Assembly: GCA_033002965.1 (NCBI GenBank)
Contig: JAURVB010004819.1
Span: 1 to 64,000, forward strand
Direction of reading: 5' to 3'
Length of the DNA: 64,000 nucleotides
Source: Piper betle
Taxonomy: Eukaryota > Streptophyta > Magnoliopsida > Piperales > Piperaceae
Part shown: positions 1 to 11,049 of the stretch, in pieces
How positions within the stretch are numbered: position 1 is the stretch's first letter
Layout of the letters: each line of letters begins with the position of its first letter
The notes under the pieces: generated by a model
Databases searched by the model: none
Told to the model about the DNA's origin: nothing
What the model saw: only the letters and a program-made list of their open reading frames with translations
Made by a program: the position numbers and the translations under genes

Positions 1-217
1 CCTGTGGGCACCCCAGCACCCCTGCCGCGCCACTGCTCATGGCCCACCCGCCCACATCCAGATCTAGCACCCCCGCCGCCCCCCCCGCAGCCCACCTGCC
101 CACTCGCCACTAGCCCCTGCCCACAGCCCGGCCGCCACCCGCCCGCCGCACCGCGCCCCCGCCATCACAGGGCCTCCCGCAAGCCGGCCGGCCACCGGGC
201 CTACCGCCCACCGCCGT

Positions 218-1089
218 CGCAGGAATCGGCCGATCCACCACCGGACCGGCGCGATGCCGATCCGATTTCGGGCCGACTCGGTCGGCCCCGAATCGGCCTC
301 GGAATCGGCCGGTTCGGCCGATTCCGACCGATTTAAATCGATGTAAATCGGAATCGGTTTTTTTAATGAAATTACTAAAATACCCTAGGTATGATTTTTA
401 TTAAATTATTTAAGCATGGGTAAAATGGTAATTTGGATTTTAAAAACCTAAAATCAAACCCGCTCCCCCACGCCGCCGCCGCTCGTCCGCCCGCCGCCGC
501 CCCGTTTCCGCCCTCCGCCGTGCTCCCCGACTCCGGGCTCGCCGCCGACCGGGCTACCGACCTCGCCGCCGACCTCGCAACGTCGCCGCCGAAGTGTGGC
601 CGGACCGAATCGGGCTGTGACGCACGAATCGCCGCGACTCGCCGCCGCTCCGGGCCGCCTCGCCGCCGGCTGCGGGCCGCTGACTGTTCGTCCGACCGGG
701 CTGCCGACATCCTCCGACATCGCCGCCGCGAGACTCGCCGCCGACCGGCGGCGGCGGCGGCGGCGGGGGTAAAGAGTGGCATTCTCGTAATTAAAAGTTG
801 ACTCGAGTCTAACTCGAGTCAAAAATAATAATTAATTCTAAATAATTTAAAAAATCTTAAAAAATATTTAAAAATATCAGAAACTATAATACACAGAATA
901 ATATCAAAATAACATCAATACCCAATTTTAATATATTTATATTATAAATTGTCAAATTATTATATATGACCGATTAAATTAATTTGGACCGATTCAACTG
1001 AACCGATTCTTGGCCGATTCAGACCGATTCCGATTCCGATTCCGACTCCCTGGAAAACCGATTCCGATTCCGATTCCGATTCATGCAAC
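218..1089 (-). mobile_element. Mutator-like C element copy in left palindrome arm
   Basis: The element is bounded by GCAGGAATCGGCCGAT on the left and by repeated CGATTCCGATTC units ending in ATGCAAC on the right. These are the same ends as the copy at 9472-10547, which has a 9-bp target duplication. Inside lies a GC-rich block (about 455-770) followed by the shared GACTCGAGTC module (about 771-826) and an AT-rich tract. No transposase is visible. The open frames in the GC block run in several frames on both strands and look like composition effects. I found no clean target duplication for this copy. Confidence 0.6.
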
Positions 1090-1163
1090 CATGCCTCCCA
1101 CGACCCCTGCCACCGCCGCGAGCCACTACACGCCGCCCACTGCCACGCCCGAGCCGGTCGACC

Positions 1164-1807
1164 CCTGTTCCGACTCGATTAAATAAAAACTTGACTCGGT
1201 ATCAACTAAGAGTTAAGTTAATAAAAAAATGACTCGGTCTTGACTCGAGTAAAGTAAATAAATAATTGACTCTGTTTCGACTCGAACTTAACAAAAATTG
1301 ACCCAATATCGACTCAAGGCAAGTTAATAAAAAAATGAGTCGGTCTCAACTCGAGTAAAGTAAACAAATAATTGACTCTGTTTCGACTCGACTTAATAAA
1401 AAATTGACCCGAGTTGACACAGGAGATCCATCTTATATAACTTTCTTGTACATGATGAATACAAACCATGTAGTATGATGTAACATGTTGTAGAAATATA
1501 GTATGGTTTGTATTCATCATGTACAAGAAAGTTATATAAGATGGATCTCCTGTATCTTGTAACTCGGATCAATTTTTATTAAGTCGAGTCGAAATGGAGT
1601 CAATTATTTATTTACTTACTCGAGTCTAGACTGACTCATTTTTTTATTAACTTGCCTCGAGTCGAATATCAGGTCAATTTTTATTAAGTCGAGTCGAAAC
1701 GAGTCAATTATTTATTTACTTTACTCGAGTCGAGACCAAGTCATTTTTCATTAACTTGACTCGAGTCGATACAAAGTGAAGTTTTTATTTAGTCGAGTCG
1801 GAACAGG
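1164..1807. repeat. Foldback element G (left arm), 644 bp, itself palindromic
   Basis: The ends are inverted copies (CCTGTTCCGACTCG at 1164 and CGAGTCGGAACAGG ending at 1807). The two halves mirror each other around 1486. Each half repeats AT-rich units of about 100 bp built from GACTCGAGTC-type motifs, separated by TAAATAAATAATTGACTC and TTAATAAAAA(A)TGA strings. At the centre is a perfect 50-bp stem. It is a foldback-type non-coding element, and an inverted equivalent lies in the right arm. Confidence 0.8.
1420..1552. repeat. Perfect hairpin: 50-bp stem, 33-nt loop
   Basis: Positions 1420-1469 and 1503-1552 are exact reverse complements (starting CAGGAGATCCATC, ending GATGGATCTCCTG). The loop is 1470-1502. 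The AT content and perfect pairing resemble a young MITE or a small-RNA precursor hairpin. No coding potential is seen. Confidence 0.9.
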
Positions 1808-1809
1808 GC

Positions 1810-2668
1810 CGGCCTGCAGTGGCGAGTGGCGCACATGATCGAGTCAGGTTTTTATTACAAAATTATTTTATATTTTTAAACTTATTTTATAGTATTGACT
1901 CCGAGTCGGATATAATTAAATTTTTATTATGAAATTATATTATTTTTAAAAAATTTATTTTGTAATCAAAAACTTGATTCGAGTCGAGACCGAGTCACGT
2001 TTTCATTACAGAATTATTTTATTTTTAAAAATTTATTTTTGTAATCAAAACTTGACTCGGTCCAGTACAAGATCGATTCAAGTTTTTATTACAAAATTAT
2101 TTTATTTAAAAATTATTTTTGTAATATTAACTTACAGTCAGGGATCGAGTTAAGTTTTATTATGAAATTATTTTATTTTTAAAATTTATTTTGTAATATT
2201 AACTAGAGTCATATTGAGTAAAGTTTTTATAACCAAAATACCCTCACCTGTTTCTTCCCTGTTTATTTTGGTGCGCCACCCCCCTGCCGGCGACCTAACT
2301 GACGGCCGTCTGTTGGCCAACAATGTCGCCGCCTCGGGGCTGGATGGGCCTATTGGGAAAAGCCTGGCGCCAACCAGGCAGGGGCGGCTGGGCGCAAGCG
2401 GCCGTGAGAGGAGGAGGAGCAACGCGGGGAGGGGGATTGCACACGGCTACGGTGGGGGTGGTGGGGGACGACTACATTGTGCAGGGCCGGGGTTGGTCGA
2501 GCGAGAGCGGGGTGCGGCCAAGGGGGGTGGCATGAAACCGTGCGCGAGGGGCGGGGCTCGTGGTGGGCGGGGAGCAACGTGGTGGGGGCCGGCGCAGCTA
2601 CTGGTGGGGGACAGCAGGCCGCGGGGAGGGCCGAGGGCACCTTGGCCGGGGGCGGGACGGGGTCGGGG
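1810..2668. mobile_element. D-type mosaic segment (left arm)
   Basis: Positions 1830-2225 are AT-rich, with repeated units of about 90 bp (AAGTTTTTATTACAAAATTATTTTA) carrying GACTCGAGTC variants. Positions 2240-2668 are GC-rich and open in several frames. The junction reads AAAATACCCTCACCTGTTTC and resembles the same junction in the D elements at 38700 and 52316. The segment is interrupted at 2669 by the E fragment. No conserved protein is recognised in the GC-rich block. Confidence 0.55.
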
Positions 2669-4006
2669 TAACACTCGGTTGGGCGCCCACTCGTGAACTC
2701 GACCCGTGGATCGTCATCGGCGACCGAACCGTTCGCTAATGTACTGGTTCGGTTAAGCCGACCCGGATCTGCCCTCGGCGTCTTAAGATGGGGATGCAAC
2801 TATGAGATGCATGAATGGGAACAATTGGGTTCTAACGGAGTCCTACATGCATGTGATGATATGCAAGCAAAACAAAACCATTCAACAAGCAAGAAATTTA
2901 AATAAAAATTCATTAATATTTACGAAAAAACAGACAGAATCTCCCCTAAAAGTGCAATAGGGGCCAACCTGTCCACAACAAGGGTATATAAATATTTTAT
3001 CAAAATACGATAAAACATAACAATCTACTATGGCATTCAGTCATTATCTCTTTCGTTTCATCTGAGCCGAGTCTGAACTCCAAGGCTCCCTACTCATTCA
3101 CAATTATCCGCTCGTCTCATAAGAAGCAATTTATCAAGACAAAAACATTCTAATTATCATTCACACAGCATTAACACACCATCATTATACATTACACGTG
3201 GCAGGTACATGTGTGCGCGGTTCCGTGCTGCTCCTCCGCAGTCCCGACAGCTTTCATCGCTCGCATTCCTCACCTACATATATATAGAAAAACCGTTAGT
3301 AACGAGTGTTACCGGCCCGGAAAATAACTAATATCAATCTGGCACAGGAGAGCAAACTCTCCTGTTGAATGAAAACCATATACTTCCTCAAGAACTCTCA
3401 TCAGGGCACATATGGGAGCCGTCGCCCTCGGGTCGACAAGCGTCCCCCTTTCTTTCTCATTCTCATACCTTAGCCATTTCTCTATCGCTTCTCGCATCAA
3501 ATCTCATTCCTTTTCGCCCTCTACACCTTTCATATTACTCCTGGCCTTGAGCACGAAGGCCGAGCACTCTCAGGTAGTCGCCTTTAGTACCCTTTGAAAC
3601 CACAAGTCTAGAGATGCGCTGCATTGCAGTACCTGTGAACCTCCACATTTCTCCGGGTTTGAGGAACTCGAAGGTGGAGTTGTCAGAATCCCTAGGGAAT
3701 GAAACAGCCCGCCCATTCCAGAGCCCACTATCGACTCACATGTGCCCGCTCATGTAGCACGGTAGTCGGATTTCCCTCATTCAATCTCTCACTGAAAACG
3801 CGAAAACTATACATATATATAGGTCTAGGTTGGGATTTATACAATAGGCCCGAAGGCATCGTGAGCTGGATCTGAAGTTCGAAAACAAACTCGAGGGATC
3901 TCATCCTCGAGGGTTATTAATCAGAAAAATCGTTGGCTAAATGGCCCGAGTTAAGTGGGATCCGATAAAATGCCACTTAACTCGTCCTGCATATGATAAA
4001 TCAGCA
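2669..4006 (-). mobile_element. Truncated E element, 3' part (left arm)
   Basis: This is the 3' portion of the LTR-like E family, ending in the inverted terminus GTAACAC at about 2669. It includes the conserved stretch GCGCGGTTCCGTGCTGCTCC (3217-3236) and the (TA)n promoter-like tract next to GAAAACGCGAAAAC. It stops at the palindrome spacer, so the 5' half (the GC-rich block and the TGTAAAACCC terminus) is missing. It is identical in order to the 3' parts of E1-E4 at 26651-38230. Confidence 0.8.
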
Positions 4007-4038
4007 CACAAAATCGAACGAAGTACAAGATAATGTAT
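4007..4038. other. Spacer (loop) of the giant palindrome
   Basis: This is the 32-bp unpaired centre between the two 4-kb arms. It has no resemblance to other sequence in the window. As the inversion breakpoint it is the natural marker for testing whether the palindrome is real or an assembly artefact. Confidence 0.9.
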
Positions 4039-4221
4039 TGCTGATTTATCATGTGCAGGACGAGTTAAGTGGCTTTTTATCAGATCCCACTTAACTCGGG
4101 CCATTTAGCCAACGATTTTCCGGATTAATAACCCTCGAGGATGAGATCCCTCGAGTTTGTTTTCGAACTTCAGATCCAGCTCACGATGCCTTCAGGCCTA
4201 TTTTATAAATCTCAACCTAGA

Positions 4222-4260
<39 letters not shown>

Positions 4261-5392
4261 GTTTTCGCGTTTTCAGTGAGAGATTGAATGAGGGAAATCC
4301 TACTACCGTGTTACGCGAGCGGGCACGTGTGAGTCGATAGTGGGCTCTGGAATGGTGTGCGGGCCGTTTCATTCCCGAGGGATCCTGACAACTCCACCTT
4401 TGAATTTCTCAAACCCGGAGAAGTGTGGAGGTTCACGGAGTACTGCAATGCAGCGCATGTCTAGACTTGTGGTTTCAAAGGGTACTAAAGGCGACTGCCT
4501 AAGAATGCTCGACCTTCGTGCTCAAGGCCAGGAGTAATATGGAAGGTGTAGAGGGCGAAAAGGAATGAGATTTGATGCGAGAAGCAATAGAGAAATGGCT
4601 AAGGTATGAGAATGAGAACAGAAGGGGGACGCTATTGACCCGAGGGCGACAGCTCCCATATGTGCCCTGATGAGAGTTCTTGAGGAAGTATATAGTTTTC
4701 ATTCAACAGGAGAGTTTGCTCTCCTATGCCAGATTGATATTAGTTATTTTCCGGGCCGGTAACATTCGTTACTAATGGTTTTTCTATATATATGTAAGTG
4801 AGGAATGTGAGCGATGAAAGCTGTCGGGACTGCGGAGGAGCAGCACGAAACCGCGCACACATGTACCTGCCACGTGTGATGTATAATGATGGTGTGTTAA
4901 TGCTGTGTGAATGATAATTAGAATGTTTTTGTCTTGATCAATTGCTTTTTATGAGACGAGCGGATAATTGTGAATGAGTAGGGAGTCTTGGAGTTCAGAC
5001 TCGGCTCAGATGAAATGAAAGAGATAATGACTGAATGCCATAGTAGATTGTTATGTTTTAACGTATTTTGATAAAATAATTATATATCCTTATTGTGGAC
5101 AGGTTGGCCCCTATTGCACTTTTAGGGGAGATTGTGTATGTTTTTCGTAAATATTAATGAATTTTTATTTAAATTTCTTGCTTGTTGAATGGTTTTGTTT
5201 TGCTTGCATATCATCACATGCATGTAGAACTCCGTTAGAACCCAATTGTTCCCATTCATGTATCTCATAGTTGCATCCCCATCTTAAGACCCCGAGGGTA
5301 GATCCGGGTCGGCTTAACCGAACTGACATTAGCGAACGGTTCGGTCGCCGATGACACTATGGTCGGTTCACGGTGCTCCCAACGGGTGTTAC
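4039..5392 (+). mobile_element. Truncated E element, 3' part (right arm)
   Basis: This is the inverted counterpart of 2669-4006 and runs from the palindrome centre to the terminus GGGTGTTAC near 5392. It carries a (TA)n tract at about 4222-4256 just before GTTTTCGCGTTTTCAGTGAG, the likely promoter region of the LTR-like element. The 5' half is absent, as in the left arm. Confidence 0.8.
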
Positions 5393-6225
5393 CCGACCGG
5401 GTCCGCCCGACCAAGTGCCCTGGCCCCTCGCAGCCGCCGTCCCCAGCAGTGCGCCGGCCCCCCACCACGTTGCTCCCCACCCACACGAGCCCCGCCCTCA
5501 TGCCGGTTTCGCCACCCCCTTGGCCGCACCCCGCCGCTCCTCGACCAACCCCCCGGCCCTGCCTGTAGTCGTCCCCCACCACCCCCACCTAGTAGTCGTG
5601 GCAATCCTCCTCCGCGTTGCTCCTCCTCCCTCACGGCCGCTTGCGCCCAACCGCCCCTGCCTGGTTGGCGCCAGGCTTTTCCCAATAGGCCCATCCAGCC
5701 CCGAGGCGGCGACATTGTTGTCAACAGACGGCCGTCAGTTAGGGTCGCCGGCAGGGGTGGCGCACCAAAATAAACAGGGAAGAAACAGGTGAGGGTATTT
5801 TGGTTATAAAAACTTTACTCAATAGGACTCTAATTAATATTACAAAATAAATTTAAAAAATAAAATAATTTCATAATAAAAACTTAACTCGATCCTGACT
5901 TAAGTTAATATTACAAAAAATAATTTTTAAATAAAATAATTTTGTAATAAAAACTTGAATCGATCTTGTACTGGACCGAGTCAAGTTTTGATTACAAAAA
6001 TAAATTTTAAAAAAATAAAATAATTCTGTAATAAAAACGTGACTCGGTCTCGACTCGAATCAAGTTTTTATTACAAAATAAATTTTTAAAAATAATATAA
6101 TTTCATAATAAAAATTTAATTATATCCGACTCGAGTCAATACTATAAAATAAGTTTAAAAATATAAAATAATTTTGTAATAAAAACTGACTCGATCATGT
6201 GCGGCCACCGCCCTGCCCTGAGGCC
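5393..6225. mobile_element. D-type mosaic segment (right arm)
   Basis: A GC-rich block (5393-5770) is followed by the junction GTGAGGGTATTTTGGTTATA and then an AT-rich tract with spaced GACTCGAGTC variants up to about 6225. It mirrors 1810-2668. Overlapping open frames on both strands of the GC block are composition artefacts. Confidence 0.55.
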
Positions 6226-6230
6226 GTCTC

Positions 6231-6869
6231 GTTCCGACTCGACTAAATAAAAACTTCACTTTGTATCGACTCGAGTCAAGTTAATGAAAAAAATGACTTG
6301 GTCTCGACTTGAGTAAAGTAAATAAATAATTGACTCTGTTTCGACTTGACTTAATAAAAATTGACCTGATATTGACTCGAGGCAAGTTAATAAAAAAATG
6401 AGTCGGTCTAGACTCGAGTAAGTAAATAAATAATTGACTCCATTTCGACTCGACTTAATAAAAATTGATCCGAGTTACAAGATACAGGAGATCCATCTTA
6501 TATAACTTTCTTGTACATGATGAATACAAACTATACTATATTTCTACAACATGTTACATCATACTACATGGTTTGTATTCATCATGTACAAGAAAGTTAT
6601 ATAAGATGGATCTCCTGTGTCAACTCGGGTCAATCTTTATTAGGTCGAGTCCGAAACAGAGTCAATTATTTGTTTACTTTACTCGCAGTCGAGACCGACT
6701 CATTTTTTATTAACTTGCCTTGAGTCGATATTGGGTCAATTTTTATTAAGTCGAGTCGAAACAGAGTCAATTATTTATTTTCTTTACTCGAGTCGAGACC
6801 GAGTCATTTTTTTATTAACTTAACTTTAGTTGATACCGAGTCAAGTTTTTATTTAATCGAGTCGGAACA
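6231..6869. repeat. Foldback element G (right arm)
   Basis: The ends are inverted (GTTCCGACTCG at 6231, CGAGTCGGAAC ending at 6869). The inner symmetry is centred near 6550, with the stem-loop at 6485-6617. It mirrors 1164-1807 with a few substitutions, including one in the stem (ACTATA against CCATG), so the stem here is slightly imperfect. Confidence 0.8.
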
Positions 6870-6910
6870 GGGTCGACCTGGCTCAGGCGGTGGCAGGGTC
6901 GTGAGGCATG

Positions 6911-7742
6911 GTTGCATAAATCGGAATCGGAATCGGAATCGGTTTTTCAGGGAATCGGAATCGGAATCGGAATCGGTCTGAATCGGCCAAGAATCGGTTC
7001 AGTTGAATCGGTCCAAATTAATTTAATCGGTCATATATAATAATTTGACAATTTATAATATAAATATATTAAAATTGGGTATTGATGTTATTTTGATATT
7101 ATTCTGTGTATTATAGTTTCTGATATTTTTAAATATTTTTTAAGATTTTTTTAAATTATTTAGAATTAATTATTATTTTTGACTCGAGTTAGAATCGAGT
7201 CAACTTTTAATTACGAGAATGCCACTCTTTACCCACGCCGCCGCCGCCGCCGGCCCGGTCGGCGGCGAGTCTCGCGGCGGCGATGTCGGAGGATGTCGGC
7301 AGCCCGGTCGGACGAACAGTCCGCGGCCCGCAGCCGGCGGCGAGGCGGCCCGGAGCGGCGGCGAGTCGGCGGCGAGTCGCGGCGATTCGTGCGTCACAGC
7401 CCGATTCGGTCCGGCCACACTTCGGCGGCGACGTTGCGAGGTCGGCGGCGAGGTCGGTAGCCCGGTCGGCGGCGAGCCCGGAGTCGGGGAGCACGGCGGA
7501 GGGCGGAAACCGGGCGGCGGCGGGCGGACGAGCGGCGGCGGCGTGGGGGGAGCGGGTTTGATTTTAGGTTTTTAAAATCCAAATTACCATTTTACCCATG
7601 CTTAAATAATTTAATAAAAATCATACCTAGGGTATTTTAGTAATTTCATTAAAAAACCGATTCCGATTCCGAATTGGCTAAATCGATCGGAATCGGCCGA
7701 ACTCGTGCCGATTCCGCATTTGAATCGGCCGATTCCTGCAAC
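6911..7742 (+). mobile_element. Mutator-like C element copy in right palindrome arm
   Basis: It starts GTTGCATAAATCGGAATCGG and ends CGGCCGATTCCTGCAAC. It contains the AT-rich tract (7010-7170), the GACTCGAGTT/ATCGAGTCAAC module (about 7180-7205), the string GAGAATGCCACTC, then a GC-rich block (about 7235-7565). It is the mirror of 218-1089. No transposase is seen. Confidence 0.6.
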
Positions 7743-8160
7743 AGAGGTGGGAGGTGGCGGGGTGGCCGGCCGGCGGTGGTGGAGGCCCCTGTGATGGCGG
7801 GGAGCGGTGACCCCGGGCCGCAGGCGGGCGCAGTGGCGGCGGGTGGGTGGCGGTGGCCCGGGCTGTGGGCAGGGGGTAGTGGCGAGTGGGCAGGTGGGCT
7901 GCGGGGGGGTGCTAGATCTGGATGTGGGCGGGTGGGCCATGAGCAGTGGCGGGCAGGGTGTTGGGGTGCCCACAGGCGATGGCAGGTGGGGTGTTGAGGT
8001 GCCCGCGAGCGGGGTACAGGGGTGCCTACAAGCGGCGAGCGGCCGGCGGCAGGGTGCCCAGCTGGGGGGTGGTGCTGACGACGATGGGCTGCTAGATCTA
8101 AATGGGCAGCCCAGACATGCTGTGGATGTGCTGCTTGCAGCAAACAGTAACATGCCTTTT
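7743..8160. other. GC-rich outer flank of the palindrome
   Basis: GC-rich sequence containing a GGGTGCCCACAGG-like phrase. Up to 7976 it is paired with positions 1-217; beyond that its partner would lie outside the window. Open frames exist on both strands but have no recognisable protein similarity. Confidence 0.5.
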
Positions 8161-8600
8161 ATATAAGATCCCTCAACTTAGTCCCACATCTAATACCTAC
8201 TGGGAGAAGATCTTGTTTATAAGTGGGAATGGATTATAGATCTTCAACTTGGGTTAACCATTTTAAAGAAATGACTTAGGCCCATTACGTTGCACTTTGG
8301 GCCGGGTCATTGCAGGTGGTATTAGAGCAACCTGGTTCCGTGTTAGATGGTGGGCTGGAATAGGGACGTTGGCTAGACTGCCGGTCATGGGCCAGAAAGG
8401 TCGTGGGCTGGGGCTTGCAACGGGCCAAGTATGGGCATTTCGGGAACAAAATTTCCTAAGGTGGGTGGATTGTGAAATCCTCAACTTAGTCCCACATCCA
8501 ATACCTACCGGGAGAAGATCTTGTTTATAAGTGGGAATGAACTATAGATCTTTAACTTGAGTTAACCATTTTAAAGAAATGACTTAAGCCCATATACACA
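8160..8600 (+). mobile_element. TRIM-like miniature LTR retrotransposon
   Basis: Two direct repeats of about 120-150 bp (8165-8314 and 8471-8600) share CTCAACTTAGTCCCACATC, GGGAGAAGATCTTGTTTATA and CCATTTTAAAGAAATGACTT. Three bases after the first repeat's terminal CA is TGGTATTAGAGC (8317-8328), one base off the usual plant primer-binding site for initiator methionine tRNA (TGGTATCAGAGC). A purine-rich AAGGTGGGTGGA lies just before the second repeat. The internal part is only about 155 bp and non-coding. The LTR outer ends are diverged, so boundaries are approximate. Confidence 0.75.
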
Positions 8601-9109
8601 TATACACACATAAAAGGGGGTAATATGTACCGCAACATAGTCGAGTTGGCTGTGATAGTGTTAAAAATGAAAAAAACAAACAATAATAAGGGTATAATAG
8701 GAAGAAATAATCTCATCTTCCTCAATGTTTAAAGTCCCTACTTCACGCGAATTGTTACTATTGTTTCTCAAGTCTAATCGAAGCAACTAAAAACATTGCT
8801 AAAATTTTTAATGATTGGTCTCTGAATTATTTTCCTCTCTTTGAAAGTTTTTTGTGAAGATTTGCCCAAGATTATTGTGTGGTTGATGTTCCAGCATTGG
8901 TGGCACTTGAGCCTTGCAAAGCCATTGGAATTGCACTCCCTCCATGTATGGTGAGAAGGAGTTTTATTAGCTGTTTGAATCAAACTTGGGATGGCCACTT
9001 CTTGTCAGCCATCAACGGTAGTTATTTTGGCCTTTTTCTTTAACAGAATCAGGTGGTGGAAACTAGAATAAAAACAAAGAGAGAGGTGTTATTTTGATGG
9101 TGAGAAAGA
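8601..9109. other. Intergenic, no gene recognised
   Basis: Mostly AT-rich. A short minus-strand open frame (8774-8998) has no recognisable similarity and no splice or start context I can support. Nothing else is seen. Confidence 0.4.
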
Positions 9110-9241
9110 GAAAATGATAGTGTTGCCGGAGGTGGAGATGACGAAAAAAGATAGCGACTTTTTTAGTTGTTAGGAGAAAATGATACAGTGTTGCCGTAGG
9201 TGGAGATGACGAAAAAAGATAACGAGTTTTTTAGTTGTTGG
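9110..9241. repeat. Tandem duplication, two units of about 66 bp
   Basis: The phrase AGTGTTGCCG(G/T)AGGTGGAG, with GACGAAAAAAGATA(G/A)CGA and TTTTTTAGTTGTT following, occurs twice in a row. A few substitutions separate the units. Non-coding. Confidence 0.8.
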
Positions 9242-9471
9242 TACCGGTGTAGTGGCGAGGTTTTCCCATCATAGCTAACTTGGTTGTGCTATTGTATATA
9301 CTACATTTTCCAATATATATATATAGGAAAAAGTATTGTGTTAGCTGTGGTGCATTTTTTCAAGCCGTTGGTTTTCATCTAATGGCTGATGTCTTTCGAT
9401 CTTCTCATCCTTTCCGCAATAGGCTGATGTCCAAGACAAACGCTGCTTCCCGCCCAATGCCTGCTCTCAAC

Positions 9472-10547
9472 CCGGGTTGCATGAATTGCCGATTCCGAAT
9501 CGGAATTGGCCAATTCAACTCGGATCAGAGGAAAACTGATTCAAAAAACCCATTGAATCAGTATTCATCTGAATCGGTCCATGAATCGGCCGATTTGAGC
9601 CGATTCGAGCCGATTTCGGGCGCAGGGGGGGCGGGGCGTGGCGGGGTGGGGCGGCAGCAGAGAGGGACAGGGCGAGGCTGGTGGGGGAGGCGGGGCGCAG
9701 TGGGCGCAAGGCGAGGCGCGGCGGGCGAGGGCGGGGCGGGGTGGGGTGGGCGAGGGCGGGGCGGGTCTGGGGGAGGGGGGGCGGGGTGCAGCGGGCGTAG
9801 GGCAAGGCTGGCGGGGCTAGTTGGGGGAGGCGGGGCTCGGCAGGGGGAGGTGGGGCATGGCGGGTGCAAGGCAAGGCGCGGCAGGCGAGGGCGGGGCGGG
9901 GCGAGGCGGGTCTGGGGAGGGGGTGGGGCGGGTCAGGTCTGGGGGGGGCGCAGCGGGCGTAGGGCGAGGCTGGCGAGGCTGGTTGGGGGAGGCGGGGCTC
10001 GGCGGGGAGGTGGGGCGTGGCGGGTGCAAGGCAAGGCGCGATAGGCTAGGGCGGGGTGGGGCGAGGCGGGTCTGGGGGGAGGGGGGCGGGGCGGGCGGGG
10101 CAGGTCTAGGGGGGCAGGGCGCGGCGCAGGGCGGGGTAGGTTTGGGGGGAGGGGGGCGCGGCAATGGCCGCGGCAGCGGCGACGGGGAAGGAGGGCGGAT
10201 GCGGAGAGAGGGCGAGGGAAAGAAATAACACTCAGTGGCATTCTCATAATTAAAACTTGACTTGTATCTGACTCGAGTCAAAAATAATAACTAACTCTAA
10301 TTCAAAAAATCTAAAAAATATTAAAAAATATCAGAAAATATAATACACACAATAATATCAAAATGACATCAATATCTAATTTTTATATATTTATGTTATG
10401 AGTTGTCAAATTATTATATATAACCGATTTAGACCTATTCAGACCGATTCAACTAAACCAATTCCTGTTCGATTTAGACCGATTCCGATTCCGACTCTGA
10501 CTCCTTCGAAAATCGATTCAAATTCCGATTCCGATTTATGCAACTAT
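9472..10547. mobile_element. Mutator-like non-autonomous element (C family) with 9-bp target duplication
   Basis: It is flanked by GCTCTCAAC at 9463-9471 and 10548-10556 (10 bp if the preceding T is counted). The termini are inverted repeats: GGTTGCATGAATTGCCGATT on the left against AGTTGCATAAATCGGAATCG read from the right on the other strand. The body is a strongly GC-rich block (about 9620-10220) and the module TGACTCGAGTCAAAAATAATAAC near 10270. A 9- to 10-bp duplication is the hallmark of the Mutator superfamily. No transposase frame is recognisable, so it is probably mobilised in trans. Confidence 0.75.
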
Positions 10548-10556
10548 GCTCTCAAC

Positions 10557-11045
10557 TACAAGCCGAAGAAGAGTTGCCTGCCCTTTACTGCCCAAAGACC
10601 TTGCCAACAGCATCTCCTTACTGCCTAAAGACCCAACCTATTCCAAGGGCTAAGAGGTTAGACCTTATCTTCTATAGAAAGCTTACACCTTTTTACTCCC
10701 CAAAGTTTTTTATTTGTTGATTTCAGTTTATACGTGTGCCCAAATCTTGTTATAAACATATGATTATCACCTTCTAGGTATTAGGGATTTTTAACTTATG
10801 CAATGTTATTTCATTGTTGGTGCGATGTTTCCTTTTTTATTTATTTCCTTTTGTACCCCTGATTACTTTCATATTTCTTTATGTACGCTCGAGCACAACC
10901 CTGCACAGCCGACATAAAAATTAATATACGAAAGTTGTATTCTCATATTTTAACCTAACACAAGGATAAAAGCAAAGCACAGCGATCAAAAGCTGCCATA
11001 AAAATCACCGAATCAAAATAATTAAGTGCTATCATATGTAATATT
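10557..11045. other. Intergenic, no gene recognised
   Basis: AT-rich sequence between the Mutator-like element and the decayed TRIM-like repeats. No coding or RNA signal is seen. Confidence 0.4.
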
Positions 11046-11049
11046 TCCC

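Larger units (their letters stand above)
1..7976. repeat. Giant inverted repeat (palindrome), about 4-kb arms, 32-bp spacer
   Basis: The left arm (1-4006) is the reverse complement of the right arm (4039-7976). Positions 1-8 pair with 7969-7976, and 3979-4006 pairs with 4039-4066. The 32-bp spacer is 4007-4038. Where compared by eye the arms differ by a few percent plus small indels. Each arm holds, from outside in: a GC-rich block, a Mutator-like C element, a foldback element (G), an AT-rich GAGTC-motif tract with a GC-rich block (D type), and the 3' part of an E element. The left arm is cut by the window edge, so the full arm may be longer. All layers are duplicated together, so the inversion post-dates the insertions. 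Confidence 0.95.

Noticed and set aside
1420..1552. MicroRNA gene
   Set aside because: The stem is perfect over 50 bp and repeated in both palindrome arms, which fits a MITE/siRNA hairpin. miRNA precursors usually have bulges, and no known miRNA sequence was recognised.
9280..10281. Long open frames on both strands through the GC-rich blocks (also 4-336, 375-822, 2186-2799, 5265-5792, 7179-8166, 27513-28279, 29455-30185, 32737-33490, 35716-36467, 38108-38715, 51086-51582, 52327-52814)
   Set aside because: They are open in up to five frames at once, rich in Gly/Ala/Arg/Pro, with no domain. They reflect high GC content inside repeats rather than genes.
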